NCBI GenBank assembly: GCA_035906575.1 | Contig: JAMIEW010000057.1 | Coordinates: 1-15,163 of the forward strand | Direction of reading: 5' to 3' | Length of the DNA stretch: 15,163 nt | Source: HK-STAS-PATE-2 sp035906575 | Lineage (GTDB): Bacteria > Patescibacteriota > Patescibacteriia > 2-12-FULL-60-25 | Shown: positions 7,356 through 14,624 of the stretch, piece after piece | How positions within the stretch are numbered: position 1 is the stretch's first letter | Layout: each line of letters starts with the position of its first letter | Position numbers and translations under genes: made by a program | Notes under the pieces: model-generated | The model's database searches: none | Told to the model about the DNA's origin: nothing | The model's input: only the letters and a program-made list of their open reading frames with translations

Positions 7356-7431
<76 letters not shown>

Positions 7432-7438
7432 TTCAAAT

Positions 7439-7469
7439 ACCCCTGCGAAAGCGGGGGTTTTGGTTTTCT
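7439..7469 (+). terminator. Intrinsic terminator after tRNA-Lys
   Basis: Stem ACCCCTGC (7439-7446), GAAA tetraloop, GCGGGGGT (7451-7458), with one U-G pair, followed by a T-rich tract (TTTTGGTTTTCTT). It should end the tRNA transcript and any read-through from the photolyase gene. Confidence 0.85.
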
Positions 7470-7495
7470 TGGGTTAGATTCTGTCCACGGTGGTA

Positions 7496-7524
7496 TTGAC
7501 AAAAGCGTGATAACCTGATATTAT
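7496..7524 (+). promoter_or_regulatory. Strong extended -10 promoter of the GT4-murD-tagA operon
   Basis: TTGACA (7496-7501) is a perfect -35 hexamer; 17 bases later comes TATTAT (7519-7524) preceded by TG at 7516-7517, an extended -10. Start of transcription is expected near 7531. This is the best housekeeping-type promoter in the window and leaves about 100 bases of untranslated leader before the ATG at 7633. Confidence 0.75.
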
Positions 7525-7550
7525 TAATCTACGTTGCGCACAAAACCCCT

Positions 7551-7573
7551 CCGCTAAGATTAGCGGTTTTTTT
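7551..7573 (+). terminator. Intrinsic terminator (possible attenuator) in the GT4-murD-tagA leader
   Basis: CCGCTA (7551-7556), loop AGAT, TAGCGG (7561-7566), then seven T residues (7567-7573). The stem ends about 35 bases after the predicted transcription start, so transcripts from the promoter at 7496-7524 would meet it almost at once. It could be an attenuator for the operon, the end of a roughly 40-base RNA, or a second stop for transcripts from upstream. Confidence 0.7.
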
Positions 7574-7629
7574 ATTGCCTAAAGCTAAAAAGTGACGTTT
7601 TTAGCCAATTTAGGTAGGATAGGGGCAAT
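7574..7629 (+). promoter_or_regulatory. Foldable leader region that could sequester the GT4 ribosome binding site
   Basis: Nested complementary segments: ATTGCC (7574-7579) with GGCAAT (7624-7629) on the outside; CCTAAA (7578-7583) with TTTAGG (7609-7614); and GCTAAAAA (7584-7591) with TTTTTAGC (7598-7605) closing a 6-base loop. The two outer helices share bases 7578-7579, so they would compete there. The outermost helix would cover part of AGGGG (7621-7625), the likely Shine-Dalgarno 7 bases before ATG 7633. CCCCT at 7546-7550 can also pair with that AGGGG. It matches no riboswitch class I know. Confidence 0.45.
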
Positions 7630-7632
7630 CCC

Positions 7633-8751
7633 ATGCGTATCCATATTATCGGCTCTAAGGGCATCCCGTCGGCCTCGATTCAGGGTGCGGGCGGCGTCGA
7701 AAGGCATGTTGAGCAAATTGCCTACCGCTTGGCTGAGCGCGGTCATGAGGTTTTTGTGTATACGCGTACATCGTCAACCTTTCAGCCAGAAACCTGGAAT
7801 GGCGTAAAGCTCATCAAGTTGCCGTTTATCCCGGGTAAGAATACCGCCACGATTACCCATGTATTGTTTGCTTCGTTGCATGTGCTTTTTCAGAAAACAG
7901 ATATCATTCACTACCACGGTATCGGGCCTTCAACGCTCGCATGGATCCCACGCCTCTTTAACTGGAAGGCAAAAGTCGTTTGCACCTTTCATAGCCGTGA
8001 CTGGTTTCATAGCAAGTGGTCACCGTTTGCCAAAGCGTATTTGCGTTTTGGTGAGTGGTCTACGGTCATGTTTCCGCACGCGACGATTGCGGTGTCTCAT
8101 GTGATTCAGGTTTTTTGCCGAAAAGAATTTAAGAAAAACGTGAAGTACATCCCAAATGGCGCCAGTATGCCTGGGCCAGAAGGGATCGATTTACTTTCAC
8201 AATTCGGTTTAAAGCCAGGTGAATACTTTTTAGGTGTCGGACGTTTAGAACCGCATAAAGCTTATGACGTCGCCATCGAAGCATTTGCCAACGTACAGAC
8301 CAATAAGTCATTGGTGATCGTTGGAGAGTCATTTCGCTTAAGCTCATACGATCATAAATTACGTGAATTAGCGACCAAGGATCCGCGTGTAAAACTCCTT
8401 GGCTATCAAAGTGGTGAGCCATTGCGGCAACTCATGTCCCATGCCCACGCCTTCGTGCATCCATCACGCGCTGAAGGGTTATCGGTAGCGATTATTGAGG
8501 CGATGGCGAATGCCAAGCTTGTGATCATGTCAGATATTAAAGAGAACCTCGAATTGGTAGACCATAGCGGACTCGCTTTTTCGGTGGACGATAGGGAGGC
8601 ATTAACCGTGGCTATGCAATTGGTAGCAGACGATCCTGAAATGGCCCGTCAACGCGGACTGCGAGCGCAAGAAGTTGTGAGAACAGGTTTCTCGTGGGAC
8701 TCCGTTATGGAAAGGCTTGAATCATTCTTTCTCGGATTACTGAAGAAGTAA
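7633..8751 (+). CDS. Glycosyltransferase family 4 (GT-B fold)
   Basis: 372 residues. A retaining GT4-type enzyme that probably transfers a sugar from a nucleotide-sugar donor to a growing surface polysaccharide or lipid-linked oligosaccharide at the inner membrane face. N-terminal MRIHIIGSKGIPSASIQG and GAGGVERHVEQIAYRLAERG (18-37) resemble the rhamnosyltransferase-like subgroup of acceptor-binding domains. VGRLEPHKAYDVAIEAF (202-218) opens the C-terminal donor domain, and the E-x7-E motif is E281/E289 in RAEGLSVAIIEAMA. No membrane helix or signal peptide is seen. It starts the operon with murD (2 bases downstream) and the TagA-type enzyme, behind a strong promoter and structured leader. A purine-rich AGGGG lies 7 bases before the ATG. 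Sugar and acceptor cannot be told from sequence. Confidence 0.9.
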   Translation: MRIHIIGSKGIPSASIQGAGGVERHVEQIAYRLAERGHEVFVYTRTSSTFQPETWNGVKLIKLPFIPGKNTATITHVLFASLHVLFQKTDIIHYHGIGPSTLAWIPRLFNWKAKVVCTFHSRDWFHSKWSPFAKAYLRFGEWSTVMFPHATIAVSHVIQVFCRKEFKKNVKYIPNGASMPGPEGIDLLSQFGLKPGEYFLGVGRLEPHKAYDVAIEAFANVQTNKSLVIVGESFRLSSYDHKLRELATKDPRVKLLGYQSGEPLRQLMSHAHAFVHPSRAEGLSVAIIEAMANAKLVIMSDIKENLELVDHSGLAFSVDDREALTVAMQLVADDPEMARQRGLRAQEVVRTGFSWDSVMERLESFFLGLLKK

Positions 8752-8753
8752 CT

Positions 8754-10085
8754 ATGAACGTACTCATATTGGGACTTGGTCAATACGCAAAAGGCAGCGG
8801 TGTTTCTGCTGCGCTCTATTTTGCGAAACAAGGCGATGATGTTTGTGTGACGGATTTAAAAACCGAAGAAGCCTTAGCAAGTAATGTTAAGCAATTAAAG
8901 AAGTTTAAGAATGTACGTTTTGTTTTAGGTAAACACGATCTAAAAGACGTTCGTTGGGCAGATCTCGTTGTTCGAGGACCTCGCGTTCGCAAAGATTCAC
9001 CAGAAATGAAAGAAGCGGCAAAGCGCAAAATCCCTACCACTTCTGATATCGCACTGTTTCTCTCGCGTTGTCCTGCGCCAGTTGTCGGTATTACCGGTAC
9101 GCGTGGCAAGAGTACGACGACGACCATGACCTATGAGATCGTTCAATCATCTAAGCGCTGGCGCAAGGTGTGGCTTGGCGGCAATATCTTGGTTTCGCCA
9201 CTGACATTTTTGTCTCAGGTAAAGCCCGAGGATCTTGTTGTGCTTGAATTATCAAGCTTTCAACTTGAGGGTACGGGAGATGCAGGGCTTTCTCCACAGA
9301 TCGCCGTTTGGACGAATCTCATGCGAGATCATCAAGACGCCTATCCCGATATGGACTCGTATGCTGAAGCAAAGGCGCAGATCTTTCGCCATCAGCAGCC
9401 TGACGATGTTGTATTGTTGCCTACTGGTAAAGCGTTTAACGAATACGCCGAAGAAGCGCCAGGCTATGTCTATCGGTTTGGTAAAAAGAATAGCGAAGAA
9501 GCTAAGATTGTTGCCAAGTGTAAGCTCAAAGTTCCGGGCGAACATAATTTGCGTAATGCCGAGATCGCGACGGCTATCGCCCTTGAGCTAGGTGTAACGC
9601 CAACCGAGATTAAAAAATCCCTGGAAGCGTTTAAGGGGCTTGAGAACCGTATTCAAACCATCGCCACCATCAAAGGCGTAGACTTCGTAAACGACACCAC
9701 AGCAACAACGCCTGACGGTACCATGGCTGCTTTGAATGCCTTACAAAAAACAAAGCGCATGATCAATGTGATTTTTGGTGGGGCAAATAAGAATCTCGAG
9801 TTTGTCGAAGTCGCCAAGTTTTTAGCGAAGCGTAAAGATGTGCGAGTATTCTTATTACCGGGTACGGCAAAAGAAGACATCATCAAGGCTTTCAATAAAG
9901 CAAAAACCCACTTCGAAGAAACCGCTGATCTCGCTCATGCTGTGGTGCGTGCCCAAGAAGAATCCAAAAAAGGTGATGTTGTTTTATTGTCGCCAGGTTG
10001 TGCGAGCTTTGGTTTTTTCAAAAATGAATTTGATCGCGGCGAACAGTTTGTGAAAACCGTGAAGAAGCTTGCGAAACAAAAGTAG
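8754..10085 (+). CDS. murD: UDP-N-acetylmuramoyl-L-alanine--D-glutamate ligase MurD
   Basis: 443 residues, as expected for MurD. It adds D-glutamate to UDP-MurNAc-L-Ala with ATP in the cytoplasm. The N-terminal Rossmann-like domain starts MNVLILGLGQYAKGSGVSAA. The central ATPase domain carries the Mur P-loop GITGTRGKSTTT (112-123, Lys119). VVLELSSFQLEG is the MurD-type signature, and TNLMRDHQDAYPDMDSYAEAK matches the DH...Y...AK block that includes the modified lysine. The C-terminal domain has LLSPGCASFGFFKNEFDRGE. Odd points: P-loop TRGKS rather than TNGKS, RDHQD rather than EDHMD/EDHLD, and NDTTATTPDGT where SKATN-like sequence is usual. The gene lies 2 bases after the GT4 gene and 1 base before the TagA-type gene, away from the ftsW-murG pair. 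Confidence 0.93.
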   Translation: MNVLILGLGQYAKGSGVSAALYFAKQGDDVCVTDLKTEEALASNVKQLKKFKNVRFVLGKHDLKDVRWADLVVRGPRVRKDSPEMKEAAKRKIPTTSDIALFLSRCPAPVVGITGTRGKSTTTTMTYEIVQSSKRWRKVWLGGNILVSPLTFLSQVKPEDLVVLELSSFQLEGTGDAGLSPQIAVWTNLMRDHQDAYPDMDSYAEAKAQIFRHQQPDDVVLLPTGKAFNEYAEEAPGYVYRFGKKNSEEAKIVAKCKLKVPGEHNLRNAEIATAIALELGVTPTEIKKSLEAFKGLENRIQTIATIKGVDFVNDTTATTPDGTMAALNALQKTKRMINVIFGGANKNLEFVEVAKFLAKRKDVRVFLLPGTAKEDIIKAFNKAKTHFEETADLAHAVVRAQEESKKGDVVLLSPGCASFGFFKNEFDRGEQFVKTVKKLAKQK

Positions 10086-10086
10086 T

Positions 10087-10812
10087 ATGGCTGCACAGAT
10101 TTTTGGCTTGCCAATAGAAGGCGTGGACATGGAAACGGCAATCGATGCTGTTCTTAAAAGTGAATCACCCGTCTGGCTCGTGACGGCAAATCCAGAAATT
10201 CTTTTGGAGGCAAAACGTCATAGCGAGTATCGCAGCACGATACGCAAAGCGACCTTACGTTTGGTGGACGGCTTTGGTCTTGAACTCGCGTGTCGTGTTA
10301 AAGGAGAGAAGGTTACACGCGTCGCTGGTGTTGAGTTGAGTGAAAGACTTTTGCAGCTCGCAAATGAACAAGGCTGGCGCGTAGGTTTAATCGGTAGCTC
10401 TTCTGCCGTGATTGAAAAAGCGCTTCACGATATTCGCTCAAGCTATCCTGATGCGATGTTTGTCGGTGAGGCGGGTGGACAGGTGAATGAGCGAGGTAAT
10501 GGGGATTTAGCAAACGAAGAAGCCGCGATGCGTTTATCGCAGGTTGATCCGCATCTTGTTTTGGTGGCCTTCGGCCATCCAAAGCAAGAGTTTTGGATCG
10601 AGAAGCATCTCGGTGACTATCCATCCCTTAAAGCGATCGTTGGCGTAGGTGGGACCTTTGATTTTTGGGCAGGCACCGCCAAGCGCGCCCCGCAATGGAT
10701 GCGTTCGTTTGGTTTAGAGTGGCTGTGGCGCTTAATCCTTGAGCCAAAACGCTTTTTTCGCATCTTGAATGCCGTGATCGTCTTTCCGATTCAGGTTTTA
10801 TTGTCAAAATAG
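10087..10812 (+). CDS. tagA: WecG/TagA-type glycosyltransferase (GT26)
   Basis: 241 residues from the ATG at 10087; an in-frame TTG at 10069 inside murD is less likely. Family members transfer ManNAc (TagA, teichoic acid linkage) or ManNAcA (WecG, enterobacterial common antigen) to undecaprenyl-PP-GlcNAc on the inner membrane face. Hallmarks: TANPEILLEA (33-42), ATLRLVDGFG (55-64) with the conserved catalytic-type Asp61, LVLVAFGHPKQEFWIEKH (157-174), VGVGGTFDFWAGTAKRAPQW (185-204) and GLEWLWRLILEPKRFFR (209-225). The C-terminal tail (226-241) is hydrophobic and could anchor the protein in the membrane, as known for TagA. It starts 1 base after the murD stop. With the GT4 gene it suggests synthesis of a lipid-linked surface glycopolymer; the exact sugar is unknown. 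Confidence 0.93.
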   Translation: MAAQIFGLPIEGVDMETAIDAVLKSESPVWLVTANPEILLEAKRHSEYRSTIRKATLRLVDGFGLELACRVKGEKVTRVAGVELSERLLQLANEQGWRVGLIGSSSAVIEKALHDIRSSYPDAMFVGEAGGQVNERGNGDLANEEAAMRLSQVDPHLVLVAFGHPKQEFWIEKHLGDYPSLKAIVGVGGTFDFWAGTAKRAPQWMRSFGLEWLWRLILEPKRFFRILNAVIVFPIQVLLSK

Positions 10813-10829
10813 CGCATTTCGCATAGATT
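10801..10829 (+). promoter_or_regulatory. Candidate gltX promoter, near-leaderless
   Basis: TTGTCA (10801-10806), 17-base spacer, TAGATT (10824-10829), then 8 bases to the gltX ATG. The -35 lies in the last codons of the TagA-type gene. The predicted start of transcription falls within about two bases of the ATG and there is no Shine-Dalgarno. Confidence 0.5.
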
Positions 10830-10837
10830 AGCTGCCT

Positions 10838-12316
10838 ATGGCTTCTGAGAATCCCGTCCGCGTGCGCTTTGCGCCAAGTCCTACCGGTTATTTGCATATC
10901 GGTTCTTTGCGTACCACGCTCTACAACTGGCTGATGGCACGTCGATTTGGCGGATCCTATATTTTGCGCGTTGAAGATACTGACCGCTCTCGTTTTGTTG
11001 AAGGCTCGATTGAGAATATGTATCACGCTTTAGTGAAGTGTGGACTAACGCCTGATGAGGGTGTTCACGTAGCAGAAGACGGCAAGATCGAAGATCGTGG
11101 AGAGTTTGGTCCATATCTGCAAAGCGCTAGAAAAGAAAAGCATCTCGCATATGCGTATGAGTTGATCGAAAAAGGTCATGCATACTACTGTTTTTGTACG
11201 CGTGAACGTTTAGACGAGGTTGCGAAGCAACAACAAGAAAATAAACAACCGCTCATGTATGACCGTCAGTGCCGCAATCTTCCGCGTCAAAAGGCGGAAG
11301 ATCGTGCAGCCGTTGGCGACGAACATGTTATTCGCTTAGCTGTACCCCTTGAAGGTTCGATTAAGATGCATGACTTGATTCGTGGGGATGTCACCATCCC
11401 TTGGGCTCAAGTAGATGATCAGGTATTGATCAAATCAGACGGATTCCCGACATACCATCTCGCAGCTGTTTGCGATGATCATGATATGCAAATCACACAT
11501 GTGATTCGTGGCGAAGAATGGCTCTCATCTTTGCCGAAACACCTCTTTATTTCTGAGGCGTTAGGATGGAAGCCGCCTGAATATGCTCATCTACCATTGC
11601 TTTTGAACGCTGACCGCTCGAAGCTTTCAAAACGCCAAGGCGATGTTGCCGTTGAAGATTATCTCGCTAAAGGCTATTTGCCAGAGGCTCTCGTTAATTT
11701 TGTCGCTTTGCTTGGCTGGAACCCAACCTCAGACCGCGAAATCTTTACCAAAGAAGAACTAGCTGAACTCTTTGATATCACAAAAGTAAACAAGGCCGGC
11801 GCCGTGTTTAATGTTGAAAAACTTGATTGGTTGAATGCGCACTATCTCAAGCAGCTTTCTGCCGAGGAGTTCATGAAAAAATCCGCGCCATTTATTAAGG
11901 ACGTGCAAGGTGACAAAGAGATGATCTTACGCGCAACGTCCATTCAACGTGAACGTGTGGCCGTGCTTTCGCAATTGCCTGAATTGTTAAATGAGGTTCT
12001 TGAGACGCCTTCACCAACCGCAGAGAGTCTCGTTTGGAAAAAATCCACGAAAGAAGAAGCAATTGAGCGCTTAAATGGTGTTCGTGGGTTTGTCGCGGGA
12101 TTATCCGATGAGGATTTTGGCGCTGTACCCAAACTTGAAGAAGCTATGAAGGCTTTCATTGCTGAAAAAGGCTGGGGTAATGGCGATACGCTTTGGCCGA
12201 CCCGCGTTGCACTCTCAGGTCGTGAAAAGTCGCCGAGCCCGTTTGAATTGCTCTTTGTCTACCAAAAAACGCTGTCTTTGGCACGTATCGACGAAGCCCT
12301 TGCTCTTCTGGCATAA
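10838..12316 (+). CDS. gltX: Glutamate--tRNA ligase
   Basis: 492 residues of class I GluRS, which charges tRNA-Glu with glutamate in the cytoplasm. The Rossmann catalytic core begins RFAPSPTGYLHIGSLRTTLY (10-29) with HIGS (20-23) as the HIGH motif, followed by YILRVEDTDRSR. The KMSKS-type motif is KLSKR (262-266) in LNADRSKLSKRQGDV. The C-terminal half is the helical anticodon-binding domain. A YCFCTRERL stretch (117-125) with C118 and C120, plus C145, resembles the zinc-binding insertion of many bacterial GluRS; the fourth ligand is not obvious. Without a genome-wide look for GatCAB or GlnRS, one cannot tell whether it also charges tRNA-Gln. The stop TAA overlaps the next ATG by 1 base (TAATG). 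A candidate promoter directly precedes the ATG. Confidence 0.96.
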   Translation: MASENPVRVRFAPSPTGYLHIGSLRTTLYNWLMARRFGGSYILRVEDTDRSRFVEGSIENMYHALVKCGLTPDEGVHVAEDGKIEDRGEFGPYLQSARKEKHLAYAYELIEKGHAYYCFCTRERLDEVAKQQQENKQPLMYDRQCRNLPRQKAEDRAAVGDEHVIRLAVPLEGSIKMHDLIRGDVTIPWAQVDDQVLIKSDGFPTYHLAAVCDDHDMQITHVIRGEEWLSSLPKHLFISEALGWKPPEYAHLPLLLNADRSKLSKRQGDVAVEDYLAKGYLPEALVNFVALLGWNPTSDREIFTKEELAELFDITKVNKAGAVFNVEKLDWLNAHYLKQLSAEEFMKKSAPFIKDVQGDKEMILRATSIQRERVAVLSQLPELLNEVLETPSPTAESLVWKKSTKEEAIERLNGVRGFVAGLSDEDFGAVPKLEEAMKAFIAEKGWGNGDTLWPTRVALSGREKSPSPFELLFVYQKTLSLARIDEALALLA

Positions 12317-13551
12317 TGGCGGGGATGAAACTCGGACAAGGATTGGTACTTTCTTATGCGGCGGTGGCGCTTATTTTGGGTGTGCCAATGGCTTTTGCGG
12401 CAACCAGTGACGATACGGGAGTGAAAACAGAAGTGGATCAATTACAAAGTGCCGTAAAAGACAAGCAAGATCGCATCAAAGAGCTTGAGGGTGTTATTGC
12501 AAAATATCGCCAACGCATTAACGAGCAGGCAAGCGCACAGGCATCGCTTGAAAACCAAGTCGCTTTGATTGAGAACAGCGTTCAAGAAAAAGAACTCGCT
12601 ATCGAACGCGTGCGCGGTCTTATCGATGTTGCCGGTCTTGAATTGCAGCGCGTCGAATTACAGATCCAGAATGAAGAATTGCGTCTACAGCGTCGTAAAG
12701 ATGCTCTTGGCGGCGTTTTGAGTGAGTTGCAAGATGCGCAAGGGGTTGGATTGCTTGAGGCGTATATTGCTCGTGGTTCTCTCTCGGAGTTCTTCACGCG
12801 TATGGAAGAGCTGAAGCGTCTCGAAGATGATATGGCGGACGCCACCGTTGCTGTCAAAGAGGGGAAACGCATTCTCGAGCTTAAACAAGCCGAGCTTGAA
12901 GAATACCGCAAAGAACTTCTCAAAGACCAAGAAGAACTCATTGCCCAACAAAATCAGCTCGAAGAAGAACGTGGTGCAAAAACTTCACTTCTCGCTGAAA
13001 CATCGGCTCGTGAAGAAGAATTTCAGCGTATCATGTATGAATTGCGCCAACAGCGCCAAGAAGAAGCGTCAAACGCCGCTGAATTAGAAACACGCATCAA
13101 AGATAAACTTGACCAAATCGATAAAGCGCTTGCTCGTGGTGATGTCTTATTTAGTTGGCCATTTAAGGTGACGCGTATCTCGGCGCACTTTCACGATAAA
13201 ACCTACCCATACCGCAATCTCTTTGAGCATCCAGGTACAGACTTACCTGTACCTGTCGGTACTCAAATCAAAGCAGCCGCTGGTGGGTACGTGGCCTTTA
13301 CGCGTACAGGTAAGCAATATGGTAACTATTTGATGCTTGTCCATCCGGGTGGGTATGCAACGGTCTACGCTCACTTATCAGCCTTCAAAGTTAAAGCTGA
13401 TACCTATGTTGAGCGCGGTGATGTCATTGCGCTCTCAGGCGGTAAGCCTGGCGCCCCTGGCGCCGGTCTCTCGACGGGTCCTCATCTTCACTTCGAGCTT
13501 CGCAAAGATGGTATCCCAGTTGATGCCGAGCCTTATCTGCCAGATCTTTGA
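12316..13551 (+). CDS. Secreted M23 (LytM) peptidase with long N-terminal coiled coil
   Basis: 411 residues. A signal peptide runs from MAGMKLG through a hydrophobic core to PMAFA, with likely cleavage near residue 28. ATG 12325 would also work as a start, but ATG 12316 shares a base with the gltX stop and suggests coupling. Residues about 35-275 are Glu/Gln/Lys-rich heptad-like sequence, typical of EnvC/PcsB-like coiled-coil hydrolases. The LytM domain (about 280-411) keeps all zinc and catalytic residues: H305-x3-D309 in EHPGTDLP, H353 in VYAHLS and H390-x-H392 in GPHLHFEL. It is therefore probably an active zinc endopeptidase cutting peptidoglycan cross-bridges or stems, rather than a degenerate activator such as EnvC. 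The coiled coil may tether it to or regulate it through division machinery. A strong terminator follows after 5 bases. Confidence 0.92.
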   Translation: MAGMKLGQGLVLSYAAVALILGVPMAFAATSDDTGVKTEVDQLQSAVKDKQDRIKELEGVIAKYRQRINEQASAQASLENQVALIENSVQEKELAIERVRGLIDVAGLELQRVELQIQNEELRLQRRKDALGGVLSELQDAQGVGLLEAYIARGSLSEFFTRMEELKRLEDDMADATVAVKEGKRILELKQAELEEYRKELLKDQEELIAQQNQLEEERGAKTSLLAETSAREEEFQRIMYELRQQRQEEASNAAELETRIKDKLDQIDKALARGDVLFSWPFKVTRISAHFHDKTYPYRNLFEHPGTDLPVPVGTQIKAAAGGYVAFTRTGKQYGNYLMLVHPGGYATVYAHLSAFKVKADTYVERGDVIALSGGKPGAPGAGLSTGPHLHFELRKDGIPVDAEPYLPDL

Positions 13552-13556
13552 TCCTA

Positions 13557-13587
13557 AAAATCCCCCGACATGTCGTCGGGGGATTTT
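13557..13587. terminator. Bidirectional intrinsic terminator
   Basis: AAAATCCCCCGAC (13557-13569) and GTCGGGGGATTTT (13575-13587) pair perfectly over 13 bp around a 5-base loop. The A/T ends give a T-run on both strands, so it can end the gltX-M23 transcript on + and the dihydrouridine synthase transcript on -. It is the strongest hairpin in the window and sits between the two convergent stop codons. Confidence 0.93.
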
Positions 13588-13589
13588 GC

Positions 13590-14549
13590 TTACAAGGCGC
13601 GAGCTTGTTCAAAAACTTCTTCAAGTTCAGCCAGTGATGAAATGCGAACGAGTTTTTCTTTTAGCGGCTTGTATTTTGGATCGTGTTTGAAATACCAAGG
13701 TAGATGTTTGCGGAGTTTGGTAAGACCATGGTCACCGTAATGTTCAAGTTGAAGGGCGGCGTGTTTGCGGACGACTTCGATGCGTTCTTCGAGCGTTGGC
13801 GGATCGATGAGAGTGCCGTCTTCGAGATAGGCTTCAACCTGTTTAGCGAACCATGGATTACCGAGCAAGCCGCGACCAATTAAGACGCCGTCGGCATTTG
13901 ATTGGTTGATGGCTTCTTTGGCCATCTCAACCGTGACGATGTCGCCATTTACCAAGAAAGGCAGATTTGGCACATTGGCACGTGCTTCACCGACACGCAT
14001 CCAGTTGGCTTTGCCGGCATATCCTTGTTCGCGGGTGCGGCCATGCATTGAGATGAGATCCGCGCCGGCGGCTTCGATGACTTTTACGAATTCGAGACAG
14101 TCGGTGTCTTTAATCCAGCCTAAACGTGTTTTCACAGAAACAGGACAGGGAACAGCAGCTTTCATGGCTTTGACAATCGCGGCAGCACGTTCTGGCTCTT
14201 TAATGAGCGCGGCACCGTTAAAATTCGAGACAAGATTATAGACCGGACAGCCCATATTGATATCAAGCGCGTCAGGCTTGAAGCGTTCGTAGATAATGCG
14301 TGCAGCTTCGGCCATCACCTCAGGATTAGCACCAAAAACTTGTTGCACGAGCGGGCGTTCGCGTTCATCGAACATTGCCATCTTAAGCGTCTTTGGATTC
14401 AAGCGCACGATCGCCTCAGAACTCACCATTTCGCGAAACATTAATGGCACGCCAACTTCTTTTGAAACAAGACAAAAGGGTAAATCACTCATGTCAGCCA
14501 TAGGTGCCAAGGCGACAATCGGTTTTTTGTAGGACTTCCAGTCAATCAT
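13590..14549 (-). CDS. dus: tRNA-dihydrouridine synthase (Dus family, DusB-like)
   Basis: 319 residues. Dus enzymes use FMN and NADPH to reduce uridine to dihydrouridine in the D-loop of tRNA. The TIM-barrel motifs are in order: ALAPMADMSDLPF (13-25), LDINMGCPVYNLV (95-107) with catalytic Cys101, PVSVKTRLGW (136-145) with K140 and R142, ISMHGRTREQGYAGKANW (166-183) with H169, FLVNGDI (198-204), and GVLIGRGLLGNPW (221-233), whose GR binds the FMN phosphate. DusB is the most likely subgroup by length and motif style, but the target uridine cannot be fixed from sequence. GCP is followed by YNLVSNFNGAAL where many Dus proteins have K-V-x-x-x-G-x-GA. A perfect TATAAT lies 14 bases before the ATG and no Shine-Dalgarno is seen. 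It ends against the shared bidirectional terminator. Confidence 0.93.
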   Translation of the reverse strand: MIDWKSYKKPIVALAPMADMSDLPFCLVSKEVGVPLMFREMVSSEAIVRLNPKTLKMAMFDERERPLVQQVFGANPEVMAEAARIIYERFKPDALDINMGCPVYNLVSNFNGAALIKEPERAAAIVKAMKAAVPCPVSVKTRLGWIKDTDCLEFVKVIEAAGADLISMHGRTREQGYAGKANWMRVGEARANVPNLPFLVNGDIVTVEMAKEAINQSNADGVLIGRGLLGNPWFAKQVEAYLEDGTLIDPPTLEERIEVVRKHAALQLEHYGDHGLTKLRKHLPWYFKHDPKYKPLKEKLVRISSLAELEEVFEQARAL

Positions 14550-14563
14550 GGGCGGATAGTAGT

Positions 14564-14569
14564 ATTATA
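14564..14569 (-). promoter_or_regulatory. -10 box of the dihydrouridine synthase promoter
   Basis: On the minus strand the hexamer reads TATAAT, a perfect -10, with 14 bases between it and the ATG at 14549. The expected transcript leader is only about 7 bases. No convincing -35 lies at the normal distance. The plus-strand gene starting at 14625 must be driven from overlapping DNA, so this 75-base gap is a compact divergent promoter region. Confidence 0.55.
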
Positions 14570-14609
14570 TTGACGTTTAGGCAAGAAAATGCCAGGATGT
14601 GGTGTCTTG

Positions 14610-14616
14610 AAAGGAG
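14610..14616 (+). promoter_or_regulatory. Strong Shine-Dalgarno that sets the GTG start at 14625
   Basis: AAAGGAG at 14610-14616 lies 8 bases before GTG 14625. It is the only near-consensus ribosome binding site in the window and argues against the upstream in-frame ATG at 14589. TTGACG (14570-14575) with CAGGAT (14593-14598), spacer 17, is a weak candidate promoter that would place the site in a short leader. Confidence 0.6.
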
Positions 14617-14624
14617 AAAACAAC

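Noticed and set aside
7432..7632. A small protein gene or leader peptide between tRNA-Lys and the GT4 gene
   Set aside because: I found no start with a ribosome binding site and a frame of useful length; the region is explained by a terminator, a promoter and leader structures.
7633..8751. Calling the GT4 protein a specific enzyme such as a named mannosyl- or rhamnosyltransferase
   Set aside because: Only the general GT-B/GT4 motifs can be seen; donor and acceptor specificity cannot be read from them.
10069..10086. TTG start for the TagA-type gene inside murD
   Set aside because: ATG 10087 starts the conserved region directly, lies 1 base after the murD stop like other junctions here, and the extra residues are just murD read in another frame.
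14589..14624. ATG 14589 as start of the small membrane protein
   Set aside because: The AAAGGAG site would then lie inside the gene; it is ideally placed for GTG 14625 instead.
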